This document shows, piece by piece, positions 55,037 to 63,427 of a stretch of 64,000 bases of DNA. How positions within the stretch are numbered: position 1 is the stretch's first letter; every line of letters starts with the position of its first letter. The notes under the pieces were generated by a model, which was not told the origin of the DNA, did no database searches, and saw nothing but the letters and a program-made list of their open reading frames with translations. Source of the DNA: CBDBND01 sp965262665 (lineage in GTDB: Bacteria; Pseudomonadota; Alphaproteobacteria; Rhodospirillales; Rhodospirillaceae); assembly GCA_965262665.1 (NCBI GenBank), contig CBDHFR010000004.1, positions 1,488,001 to 1,552,000 on the forward strand, read 5' to 3'. The position numbers were made by a program, and so were the translations under genes.

Positions 55037-55989
55037 CGGTCTGGAAGATCGGTTGGTCGACCTGCACGACCGTGTGCACTCGGGAGGTTATCGGGCGACG
55101 CCATCGCGACGGGTCACTATACCCAAGCCGGATGGCGGAACACGACCGCTCGGCGTCGCGGCCACTGAGGACAAGATCGTCTAAAAGGCCGTGGCGGAGA
55201 CTATCCTGACGCCGATCTATGAGGCGGAGTTCCTGGGGTTCAGTTATGGGTTCCGGCCCGGGCGAGGGGCGCACGATGCGCTGGACGCGCTCGCGGTCGG
55301 GATGGAACGGCGCAAGATCAATTGGATTGTTGACGCAGATATCCGCGGTTTCTTCGATAACGTCTCTCGGGACTGGCTGGTCCGGTTCCTTGAGCATCGC
55401 ATCGCAGACAAGCGGGTCATCAGGCTGATCACCAAGGGGTTGAACGCTGGCGTCATGGAAGATGGAGCTTGGCAGGACAACTTGCGGGGCACTCCTCAGG
55501 GTTCGGTGATCTCACCGATTCTGGCGAACGTTTACCTGCACTACGTTCTCGATCTCTGGTTCCAGAAGAAGTGGCGCACCCACGAGGCCAAAGGCGACAC
55601 CCTTATCGTACGCTACGCCGATGACTTCGTGGTGGGTTTTCAGCACAAGCGGGACGCGGAGCGATTTCTGCATGACTTGAAGGCGCGGCTTGGAAGCTTT
55701 GAACTGGACCTGCACCCTGAAAAGACCCGGCTCATTGAGTTCGGGCGGTTCGCAGTCATGGACCGCCGACAGCGTGGGTTTGGCAAACCGGAGACATTCG
55801 ACTTTCTGGGCTTCACGCACTACTGCGCGAAGGACAGGAAAGGACGGTTCCGGATGGGACGCAAGCCAATAGCGAAGCGGATGATACGCACCCTGAAACG
55901 AATAAAGAAGGAACTTCGCAGACGGATGCGCCAAGGTGTTGAGGAAACCGGGAGATGGCTGAGACACGTCCTTAATGGACGGCTGAATT
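55037..55989 (+). pseudogene. Group II intron reverse transcriptase/maturase, RT segment
   Basis: The RT fingers and palm are present: RVTIPKPDGGTRPLGVAATE, a TAA at 55182 where the family has IVQKAV, then FLGFSYGFRPGRGAHDALDA, NWIVDADIRGFFDNV (first catalytic Asp), GTPQGSVISPILANVYLHYV and the active-site LIVRYADDFVVGF. The thumb starts FDFLGFTHYCAKDRKGRFRM. The 5' third of the gene is lost at the istB junction, and IS481 interrupts at GRLN. The remainder is 57253-57477. Confidence 0.9.
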
Positions 55990-57246
55990 GTAGTGGTTCA
56001 GATGTGATCTGACAGTTGGCCGTTTTTCCGGCGGCCTCTGTTAGGTCAAGTTCAGTTCACGAACTTTTCCTTCCAGATTTCTTTGCCCTCGATCATGGTC
56101 TGGAACGGCGTTCTGCCGCAACACATTTTGCCCTGATGAGTGCGTTCCGTGTTGTAGTGATGTAGCCATTGATCCAGATCGTCCTGCAGCGCATCGACGC
56201 TGTCGTAGAGTCTTTTGCGGAACGCGACCTGGTAGAACTCCTGCAGTACGGTCTTGTGAAAGCGCTCGCGGATGCCGTTTGTTTGCGGTGATTTCACCTT
56301 GGTCTTGGTGTGGTCGATATCGTTGATGGCCAGGAAGAGCTGGTAGTCGTGCTTGTCCGCTCGCCCGCAGTATTCCGTGCCCCTGTCGGTCATGATCCGC
56401 AGCACAGGCAGGTCGTGCTCGTCATGGAACGGCAGCACCCGGTCATTGAGCAGGTCGGCGGCGGTGATCGGCGTCTTGGTGGTGTAGAGCTTGGCCTGCG
56501 CGACCTTGGAATAGGGATCGACATAGCTCTGCTGGTAGATCCGCCCCACCCCCTTCAGGGTGCCGACATAGAAGGTGTCCTGTGAACCCAGATAGCCGGG
56601 GTGGGCCGTTTCCACCTCGCCGCGGGCTTCGTCGTCGCGATTCTTCTTTTCCAAGGCCTGCACCTGGGCCTCGTATGTGGGCCTCGGTCAGGATGATGCC
56701 GTCCTCGGCGACCCTAGCCCCCAATGCTTTAAGGCGGGCCTTGAAGTTGGCCAGGTCATGCCGCAGCCAGATCGAGCGGACGCCTGAGGGCGAGACAAAG
56801 ACACCCTGCTTGCGCAGCTCGTTGGAGGTGCGGGCCTGACCATAGGCCGGAAACTCCAGCGCGGATTTGATCACCGCCTGCTCGGTGGCTTCACCGACGC
56901 GGTTGGCAAGATTGGGTTTGCGCCGGGTGCGCTCGAACAAGGCCTCGACGCCGCCTTCCTCAACCGCGGCCTTGTAGCGGTAAAAGGTGTCGCGCGACAT
57001 GCCCATGACCTGGCAGGGACCTGGCAGGCCTTCGACACGTTGCCCAGTTCCTCGGCCAGATTCAGCAATCCAGTTTTGTGTTTGATGATCTTGTCGGTAG
57101 TATTCAACATCGTGGTGTCCTCGTTTTGTGGTTGGTGTGCACCACCATCAAAACGGACAACCACAATCTCCATCAAGAGATGCGCCGCTCCCATTCCAGC
57201 TTGCTGGGAAGGGAGCGGTGTCAGATCACATCGCGACTAACTCAGG
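55990..57246 (-). mobile_element. IS481-family element, copy 2
   Basis: A 1,257-bp element with related ends (GTAGTGGTTCAGATGTGATC TGACA; CCTGAGTTAGTCGCGATGTG ATCTGACA) and target duplication TGAATT (55984-55989, 57247-57252). A subterminal hairpin GCTCCC/GGGAGC lies at the transposase-start side (57188-57217). Its excision restores the reverse-transcriptase frame. Confidence 0.9.
56052..57110 (-). pseudogene. IS481-family transposase, full length but twice frameshifted
   Basis: It starts MLNTTDKIIKHKTGLLNLAE ELGNVSKACQV. An 11-base tandem duplication (TGCCAGGTC twice, near 57010) then shifts the frame before MGMSRDTFYRYKAAVEEGGV. The HTH/linker continues to GIILTEAHI. One extra base near 56674 shifts again into EAQVQALEKKNRDDEARGEV and the DDE core (RIMTDRGTEYCG; SPQTNGIRERFHKTV). 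Without the two changes it would be about 345 residues, so it is a recently inactivated copy. Confidence 0.88.
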
Positions 57247-57252
57247 TGAATT

Positions 57253-57477
57253 ACTTCGCAGTTCCCACCAGCTTCCCAACTCTGCAATACTTTGTCCTCC
57301 AACTGAAGAATCTGTGGCTCAAAATTCTCCGCCGCAGATCACAGAAGGACCGTTACGACTGGGCCAAACTGGAGCACGACATTGCGCCATACTGGCCCAA
57401 GCTGGTAATCCGACACCCATGGCCGGACCAAAGATTCGCCGTCAACTCAACCCGAGGGAGGAGCCGTGTGCATTAGC
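57253..57477 (+). pseudogene. Group II intron reverse transcriptase/maturase, maturase segment
   Basis: The maturase (domain X) end reads NYFAVPTSFPTLQYFVLQLK, NLWLKILRRRSQKDRYDWAK and VIRHPWPDQRFAVNSTRGRS. This is the usual GIIM C-terminus of intron-encoded proteins. It follows on from VLNGRLN at 55989 when IS481 and one TGAATT are removed. Confidence 0.9.
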
Positions 57478-57500
57478 GTGCCTGCACGGATCTGTACGGG
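57461..57500 (+). ncRNA. Group II intron 3' region (domain V-like)
   Basis: GAGCCGTGTGCATTAGCGTG CCTGCACGGATC has the GAGCCGTxTGC...GCACGGxTC look of domain V, at the expected place at the end of the maturase frame. A GGTCCCC/GGGGATCC hairpin near 57511-57532 could be domain VI. The intron's 5' end is missing. Confidence 0.55.
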
Positions 57501-57592
57501 GGGTCCCCAGTAATGGGGATCCATACCGCGATCCTATGGAGGAAATGTGAACCCACCTCGCAATCGAAAGAGCGGGGATGGAAACCCTCCGC

Positions 57593-58450
57593 CTACGGGT
57601 GCGCGCGCCAGTGCCCTACCCGACACACGGTTTCGGCAGACGCCCCCTTATCTCCTTCAACTTGCTTCAATATCTCGGTGACCAAATCGAAGTCCCTTGG
57701 ACTGTCCACGTCGATTGGACCTTCCGCCCAAGGCATCAGTACGGCCTCAGCTTTCGCTTTAATCACTTTGGAAATACGGTCCATGGCGCCAGCCAAGCTA
57801 AGCCATCTAATTTTATAAAGGAGCAAAGTCAGTAAACCAAACCCCTTGGCAATCCGCCAAGGTTTCTTGCCGAACTGTCCTCCAGTGGCGAACGGCTTGA
57901 CGCCCCGCATGCCGACTTCATTTGTAGCAGCGTACAAGTTACAGCTGGAATAAGCGTCGTCTCTTAGGCGATGAAACGCCCGCGCCCCTTTCGGATATTT
58001 GTCGAGAATCAGCTGAGCCCGGGTTATAGCCATATGGGCATCGGCATCACTCCTGCTCACTTTCGCGCAGAAATAGGTCAGCATTTCCGAAGTATGCAAC
58101 GCGTTATCGCCAGCCGTGAAGATGAGCGGGTAGGGCTCGGGAATTTGTTGCACGGCGTTGATTAGACTTTGGGCAAGATTGCCTTCGCTCTTAATGGGCA
58201 AGATCGTGCCATCATCAAGCCAATCACTTACCTGAGACACCTCCCGCAAAATCTGAGGGTCTTCAATGGAAACATAAATGCGTTTGATCGGCTCCGTATT
58301 CGCCACCGCGCGGATAACACGCTCTATCATCGCCATGCCGTTGAGGCTGATAAGGCATTTATGACTTTTGTTCTGGATTTGAGCCACTAGCTCTCCTGAG
58401 CCGCGCCGGCTAGCCGCAAGGATGATAGCTGTAAACTCTTTTTCCGACAT
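57593..58450 (-). CDS. MobA-like NTP transferase
   Basis: A protein of about 285 residues from MSEKEFTAIILAASRRGSGE (Met 58450); upstream frame extension has no similarity. It has the nucleotidyltransferase fold: the signature-like loop AIILAASRRGSGE, a Lys in KSHKCLISLNGMAMIERVIR, and the metal Asp in PYPLIFTAGDNALHTSEML. Later LYAATNEVGMRGVKPFATGG, hydrophobic LLTLLLYKIRWLSLAGAMD, and EGPIDVDSPRDFDLVTEIL (second metal Asp) are typical of the MobA-like family that activates sugars, alcohols or cofactors as nucleotide derivatives. The last 20 residues run into intron-flanking sequence and may not be original. Confidence 0.8.
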   Translation of the reverse strand: MSEKEFTAIILAASRRGSGELVAQIQNKSHKCLISLNGMAMIERVIRAVANTEPIKRIYVSIEDPQILREVSQVSDWLDDGTILPIKSEGNLAQSLINAVQQIPEPYPLIFTAGDNALHTSEMLTYFCAKVSRSDADAHMAITRAQLILDKYPKGARAFHRLRDDAYSSCNLYAATNEVGMRGVKPFATGGQFGKKPWRIAKGFGLLTLLLYKIRWLSLAGAMDRISKVIKAKAEAVLMPWAEGPIDVDSPRDFDLVTEILKQVEGDKGASAETVCRVGHWRAHP

Positions 58451-58892
58451 AACGTTAACGGTACCACAGTTCCATATTATTTGATGACAGGCGTACACTA
58501 TTGGTGTGCGGCAGGGAGTAAAAGTGAATCTGGTGATAACAAATTCCATTGATCGGAATACAGGCCTTCTTAGACGTTGGTTTACTAACTTTGTCTTTCT
58601 CCATGTGCTCAAGCATGCAGTGTTTCCGCTCTCGGGAAAACCCCACATCGGTTGATGCTGGAAGCGCTAAGGCCGCACCGGTGCGCTGCCGCCCGATGGT
58701 TCAGGCGCACCCAGAACCCGAATACGAAGATCAAGAGAAGCGCGCTTAACATGTCCGCCGGCCACCATTTTGACTCACAAATCTCAACGTCTGTGAGCCC
58801 ACACGAGACGCACTCAGATGGGATGCCGCCCTTAATTGAAGGCTGTCCTTTCTGCTTGCCTTTTTCGCCGCTATTAGCGATGAAGTCTCACA
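58451..58892. other. No gene recognised
   Basis: About 440 bases upstream of the nucleotidyltransferase and before the IS6 end. Short frames only; it may hold the promoter of the minus-strand gene. Nothing identifiable. Confidence 0.4.
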
Positions 58893-58945
58893 GGCATTGT
58901 CAGACTTAACTGGATCGGATCTTAAGAACCTACAATCGAGGACTG

Positions 58946-59148
58946 TCAGGCTGCAAGTTGACGCCACTCGGCCAGGGCAGCGGCTCGGGCTTTTTTAATA
59001 GTGTCGCGGCGGTTGAGATGGCGTTGGTGGTTGAAGTGGTTGTGGATCGAAGCATGGACGGAGGAGAATTTCCGCAGGGTCTTGATGTCTCTGAACCGAG
59101 CCATCGCCCCTTCCCGTCTTCGCAAGGGTTGATGTGAGTTTTCTGCCC
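58946..59148 (-). pseudogene. IS6-family transposase, C-terminal half
   Basis: It reads RAENSHQPLRRREGAMARFR, DIKTLRKFSSVHASIHNHFN and RRDTIKKARAAALAEWRQLA with a TGA at 58948-58946. It supplies exactly the part missing from the frame at 62659-63157, starting at the NNRAENSH motif. Confidence 0.85.
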
Positions 59149-59414
59149 TTTCTATGAGTAAGTCTCGATTTCACAATTTCAATTACACGTAATTCATTGA
59201 TATTACGTAATAAATAACTAAATTGGAGCACTCTAAGAATCTGACGATAGAATTGCGTAATCAAAACGAAAGCGGATTCATTATAACTACAGCGCATCCA
59301 AGCGCACCTTTGTCGTATAACCTACACGTCATCAGGTCCGTGGCGCGAGAGATAATACGACCATCGTCACGCAACACTTTGAGCCCGTAACCGATGTAGT
59401 CGGTATGGCGCGCC

Positions 59415-59500
59415 AACGCAGGCGGGCCATCTTTGTGGTCGCACCAGTCTCGTCGAGGAGCACCAGCCTTGTCGGTTCAAGGTCTGGCTTGAGGGCAAAC
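59415..59500 (-). pseudogene. IS630-family transposase scrap
   Basis: The minus strand reads FALKPDLEPTRLVLLDETGA TTKMARLR, the first-Asp block of IS630 DDE transposases. It is short and isolated; flanking sequence changes frame or origin. Confidence 0.55.
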
Positions 59501-59861
59501 TGTGAAGCGGCGTGGAATATTGGCCCCTTATTGGGGGTAATCAGCGTCCAAAATTGACTGTCCCTTCTGTTTACCTAATCCGCCGATAGTGAAACGGAGA
59601 CAGATAGAGAACAGACCAACGCGTCCGCATCGAGAATGTCGGTCCCGGTGGTTGCGAGGGACCGCAACCAGCGTTATCTACACCTGTGTGAGGTGTGGTT
59701 GTAAGAAAGCACAGCCAGAGTTGGGCACCTCTGGACAATATCTGGGTGCTCTTTCCGAAAATCCCATCCGATGTCAATCCCGGAGCAAAAAGGGTCAATT
59801 CACCAGCGGAATAGTCCCCAGTTGTCGGGTTTTGCCTGCGCCTTGGCGCGGGTGCTCTCCA
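59501..59861. other. No gene recognised
   Basis: About 360 bases inside the IS6 insert. No frame resembles a known protein. Ends at the large palindrome. Confidence 0.4.
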
Positions 59862-59959
59862 TTGAACTGAGTTAGTCGCGATGTGATCTGACACCGCTCC
59901 CATTCCAGCTTGCTGGGAAGGGAGCGGTGTCAGATCACATCGCGACTAACTCAGTTCAA
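59862..59959. repeat. 98-bp palindrome made of two IS481 ends
   Basis: Arms of 40 bp are perfectly complementary (TTGAACTGAGTTAGTCGCGA TGTGATCTGACACCGCTCCC) around an 18-base centre. Each arm matches the end of IS481 copy 2 (57188-57246) including its GCTCCC/GGGAGC hairpin. It is thus two IS ends head to head with no transposase between. Confidence 0.88.
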
Positions 59960-60690
59960 CCGTCTTTCCATTTAACACGTCTGCAACCACGGCACCCAAT
60001 CAAACTTTCCTAAGGTTAATTAATCCGGAATCGTTCTCAAACGAGATTGCCGTGGACGTCTTCTCTATCAACTTAGCTGATCAATTTGTTTATGAAGGCA
60101 GCTGCTCTATCAGTGTACCGGGCAAATCAGCTCCGCAATTGGACAATGACTATTTTGAAGACTGCATTGGTTGGTCGCCCAGTAGTTTACAGGAGCTAAT
60201 GTTTCTGCAATTCGATGCTGGCGAGTATCTCTATTGGCAAAACGTTATATGGTCTCCAATTACGGGATACTTCGGTAATCTATCAACTTGCCGCGAACCT
60301 ACCGTTAGTGACCAATTCGCACACAGTGTCCACACAACCAGAATCTCTGGCTACCCTTCAACACTATTTGGGCTTGTCGATGTCTTTGAAGACTATTACG
60401 TCGATATAAACATATATGACGCGGGAGATGGCACTTTGATCGGAGAATATCGGAGCCAGTTATTTCCGCAAAATACAGTTCTCCTCTCCCTACAAATTTC
60501 GGATTTAGAATTAGGAGCGACTTGGTTTATTGCGCTAGAAGATCGCCCATTCCAGATCAATCTAGAATTTAACCTGGTCAACCAGTCTGGGGTAAGTATC
60601 CAGCAGGGTATTGCTGATTTGGTTAGCCACTACGTTCAGCAATCGGCCAATGGCGAGACGTACAACATGCTCAACACTTGTTTATATTGA
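59960..60690 (+). pseudogene. Possible secreted protein, 5'-truncated
   Basis: The frame is open from the palindrome edge and reads STVFPFNTSATTAPNQTFLR LINPESF. A GTG at 60052 starts a 212-residue open frame. The sequence is strand-rich, acidic, with few Lys and paired Cys (YEGSCSISVPG...FEDCIGW; CREP; LNTCLY). This resembles repeats of extracellular bacterial proteins of the FLRxxNP type. There is no signal peptide because the 5' end was replaced by the IS481 palindrome. Base use is more AT-rich than in the core genes. I do not recognise a family. Confidence 0.5.
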
Positions 60691-60834
60691 TTTCGGCTTG
60701 TTCCTACTCGAGTAGAGCATATCAATTCGGTCTGCTGCATTTTCTTGCATTCCCGGCTGTTTACGGAGAAGGAATAATGCTCCAGGCCAAGCGTCCGACG
60801 GCTGCGGCGGCGCAATATTGATGGAGTGGACGCC

Positions 60835-60945
60835 TGTCCCTTACGAAAACCTCATCCGCCGGTATCCCTTCCGACAACTCCATCCACATAGAGACATAGA
60901 GAAACGATACCCAGTTTAAAAAGGATTAGGTTTTCGAAAGGGACA
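60835..60945. repeat. MITE-like palindromic repeat, copy F plus an extra end
   Basis: 60863-60945 is a complete unit in reverse orientation (CCCTTCCGACAACTCCATCC ... GGTTTTCGAAAGGGACA, with the centre CCACATAGAG...CCAGTTTAA). 60835-60862 (TGTCCCTTACGAAAACCTCA TCCGCCGG) is a separate repeat end identical to that of copy B. It abuts an IS630 transposase fragment. Confidence 0.82.
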
Positions 60946-61222
60946 GGTTGTTCTCATGGATCGTGCCGGATGGCATACAACAGGCAAACTCAATACGCCA
61001 AAGAACATCACCATCATCTTGCTGCCACCGCGTTCGCCAGAATTGAACCCGGTGGAAAACATCTGGCAGTACATACGCAGTAACTGGCTCTCAAACCGGG
61101 TGTTTGGCGATTACGAAGCCATCCTCCATGCCGGATGCGAAGCTTGGAACAAGCTCTTGGCCCAACCTGAAACCATTAAATCAAGCGGGATGCGCGATTG
61201 GGCGCATGTAAGTCAATCTTGA
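60944..61222 (+). pseudogene. IS630-family transposase, C-terminal fragment
   Basis: It reads VVLMDRAGWHTTGKL (second Asp block), IILLPPRSPELNPVENIWQY (Glu block) and LLAQPETIKSSGMRDWAHVS with stop at 61222. The N-terminal two thirds are replaced by the repeat. This is the clearest transposase next to any repeat of the family, so an IS630-type element is one candidate for its mobiliser. Confidence 0.88.
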
Positions 61223-61750
61223 GGGCCGTTGGTATAAGCCGACAATTCCTGGGATGTTTCTGGCAGCGGCTTGAGGCATAGTCTTTGGCGCAACTTTATC
61301 CATGATCGTAATTCATCTGTTCAGTTCATAACTAAATGGCAGCAACAGTAATCTGCCGTGATGCCACTCGGCAAAACAGGATCGCCTTAAGAAGAGTTAG
61401 ACGGGGAAACGTCGAGGAATAAACATGCAGTCGCGCTCGACAAGATAATTGGAATGTAAGATTGCGTGCATAAGCCTCAAATCAACATTTTCTATACCTC
61501 GATCCTAAATTAAGTGGATTTTCGAACTGGATCCCAAACTGGGCTCCGGTCGAACCGGGCTGGCCCATCCGCCTCAACGCCGGCGAAAGCATCAAACCTC
61601 CGGGCGCCGGCGGTTTGCCGGATAGAGGTTATCTACTCGCCCATCGGCCCATATCTCCCGCCGCCACCCTGTTTGCCCCGGGATGTCCGGCCGATCCAAC
61701 GCCGGCCGGATGTTCTTTGTTTGGATTCCAAACAGGGTAAGGAAAATATC
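61223..61750. other. No gene recognised
   Basis: About 530 bases. After the IS630 fragment a TTGGTATAAGC sequence (also near 7350) may mark an IS630-type end. The rest has only short frames without similarity. Confidence 0.4.
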
Positions 61751-61861
61751 ATGGCCTACAAAGACCCCGAGGTGGGACGCGCCCGTGAACGGAAGGGGAC
61801 AGGAGAGAGATCGCCGCTCCCACATCGTTCGTCTTACCCAATGTCATTATCCAGACTATGA
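61751..61861 (+). pseudogene. Small plasmid-type protein, truncated
   Basis: ATG 61751 follows AAGGA and gives MAYKDPEVGRARERKGTGER then a short tail. MAYKDPExGRAR is the start of a small conserved protein often seen on alphaproteobacterial plasmids; the Cys-rich remainder is missing. It is followed at 12 bases by the SLOG gene. Confidence 0.4.
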
Positions 61862-61873
61862 AGGAGACCTAAA

Positions 61874-62425
61874 ATGAGTTTCGGATTGAACAGAGCCGAA
61901 GTGATCGGCCGCCTCGGCGCCGACGTTAGAGCCTACCGCATCGAGACCGGTGAGGTGTGGCGGCCCCGCAGCGGATCGCATACCAGCCAGACCGGGCAGC
62001 TCACCTCGGCGGCCATCGATGCCCGCGACTTCCAGCGCGCCCGCAAGGACCGGGAGACAGGCGCGCATCTGCCCGAGGGAACGCTGGTGGCGGTGGCGGG
62101 CGGCAAGCAGATCGGCGATCCCGATACCGTCATCGCCATGCTCGATAAGGCCAGGGCCAAGTACGACGACATCGTCCTGGTCCATGGCGGCGGTCCTGGG
62201 GTTGAGAAGATCGCCGCACGCTGGGCCGAGCGCAACAGCGTCCACCAGATCGTCTGCAAGCCGGACTGGACCGCCCACGGACGGGCCGCACCGTTTCGCC
62301 GTAACGACGACCTCTTGAACCTGCTGCCCAAGGGTCTCATCGCCTTCCCCGGCTCCGGCATCACCGGCAACCTGGTCGACAAAGCGCGCAAGCTGGGTAT
62401 TCCGGTACAAAGAGTGGCCGCATAG
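61874..62425 (+). CDS. DUF2493 (SLOG-type) protein with SSB-like N-terminus
   Basis: A 183-residue protein from ATG 61874 with AAGGAGA upstream. Residues 1-18 (SFGLNRAEVIGRLGADV) resemble the start of single-strand-binding protein. From about residue 70 there is a complete DUF2493/SLOG nucleotide-binding Rossmann domain: GTLVAVAGGKQIGDPDTVIA, DDIVLVHGGGPGVEKIAARW, PFRRNDDLLNLLPKGLIAFP and GSGITGNLVDKARKLGIPVQ. SLOG proteins bind or sense nucleotide-derived ligands and are common on plasmids and near defence genes; the ligand here is unknown. It lies inside the insert that splits the IS6 element. Confidence 0.75.
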   Translation: MSFGLNRAEVIGRLGADVRAYRIETGEVWRPRSGSHTSQTGQLTSAAIDARDFQRARKDRETGAHLPEGTLVAVAGGKQIGDPDTVIAMLDKARAKYDDIVLVHGGGPGVEKIAARWAERNSVHQIVCKPDWTAHGRAAPFRRNDDLLNLLPKGLIAFPGSGITGNLVDKARKLGIPVQRVAA

Positions 62426-62658
62426 GCCGTAGCCCATCGCGGGTTGTGCCGATCCGCCGGTGCGGCCCGCGACACTTTTGTGTTGCCCATTGCGAGCACC
62501 ATCTCCGGCACTGGTGCAGTGACAACTGCGCAGCATCGGCTGCAAGAGCCGGTTGGCGAATGATTTAAGGCTAATGGTCAAGTATAACAGCTAGTTATGA
62601 TAGATATGCGCACCCAGGCGCATCCGTGGCGTAATGATGGAAACTATATACTATATAA

Positions 62659-63157
62659 CTGCCCGGTTGTTGAGCCACTGACCAGATACCTGGCGACGGT
62701 CACCACCCATCTGCTTCATCGCTGCGCGATACGATGGGAGCTTATCGGTTACGATCACTTTGGGGCGTCCATACTGTTTCATGACCTTGCGCAAAAACCT
62801 AAGCGCTGCCCTGCGATCCCGCCGTTTCGTGGCCAAAACCTCAAGGGCTTCCCCTTCATGGTCAACGCCACGCCATAGATAATGCGTCTCGCCGTTGATC
62901 CGGACAAACACCTCATCAAGATGCCAGCGCCATTGCGAATAGAATCCATGATGAACACGGCGTTTCCGGATCTCGGCAGCAAACAATGGGCCAAAGCGGT
63001 TCCACCAGTACCGCACCGTTTCGTAAGAGACATCGATGCCTCGTTCGTGGAGCAGGTCCTCGACCTGTCTCAGGGAGAGTGGAAATCTAACATACAACAT
63101 CACCGCGAGGCGGATGACCTCGGGCGAGCTATTGAAATAACGGAAGAGATTGTGCAT
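62659..63157 (-). pseudogene. IS6-family transposase, N-terminal half
   Basis: From ATG 63157: RYFNSSPEVIRLAVMLYVRF, then LLHERGIDVSYETVRYWWNR (HTH), WRWHLDEVFVRINGETHYLW (first Asp) and PKVIVTDKLPSYRAAMKQMG (second Asp). The frame stops matching at QWLNNRA, where the 3.5-kb insert begins. The catalytic Glu lies in the separated half. Confidence 0.92.
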
Positions 63158-63427
63158 CGCCGGAGGCTAGGAGACCTTACTTCCCGGCTCAAGCCGATTT
63201 AGTCTGACAATGCCGTTCGAATAGGAACTTGTAAACACAATCAAGAACATGAAGGAGCTTTACCGTATCGCTGAGAAAGAGCTTCATACCGTAGTGCTCT
63301 CATGCAAACGGGCGCGCCAACAAAGTCTCTTGACCTTCACCGTCGGCAAGTCGACGTTCCACTGAACACCACTGGTAGGGCTACCAGCAACTACTGCCGC
63401 ACGACGCTTGCGAGCGCGCTTCCTGGA

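Larger units (their letters stand above)
58893..63214 (-). mobile_element. IS6-family element interrupted by a 3.5-kb insert
   Basis: The ends GGCATTGTCAGACTTAAC (58893) and, inverted, GGCATTGTCAGACTAAAT (63214) are those of one IS6-type element. The transposase C-terminal half is 58946-59148 and the N-terminal half 62659-63157, same strand. CTGCCC is present on both sides of the insert (59143-59148; 62659-62664). Without the insert the element would be about 0.8 kb, normal for IS6. Confidence 0.65.

Noticed and set aside
54831..55184. 117-residue plus-strand open frame as a gene
   Set aside because: Its first half is antisense to istB; only its end belongs to the reverse transcriptase, which I annotate instead.
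59862..59959. Palindrome as a transcription terminator or origin of transfer
   Set aside because: Its arms are fully explained as IS481 terminal sequence; there is no T run and no relaxase gene nearby.
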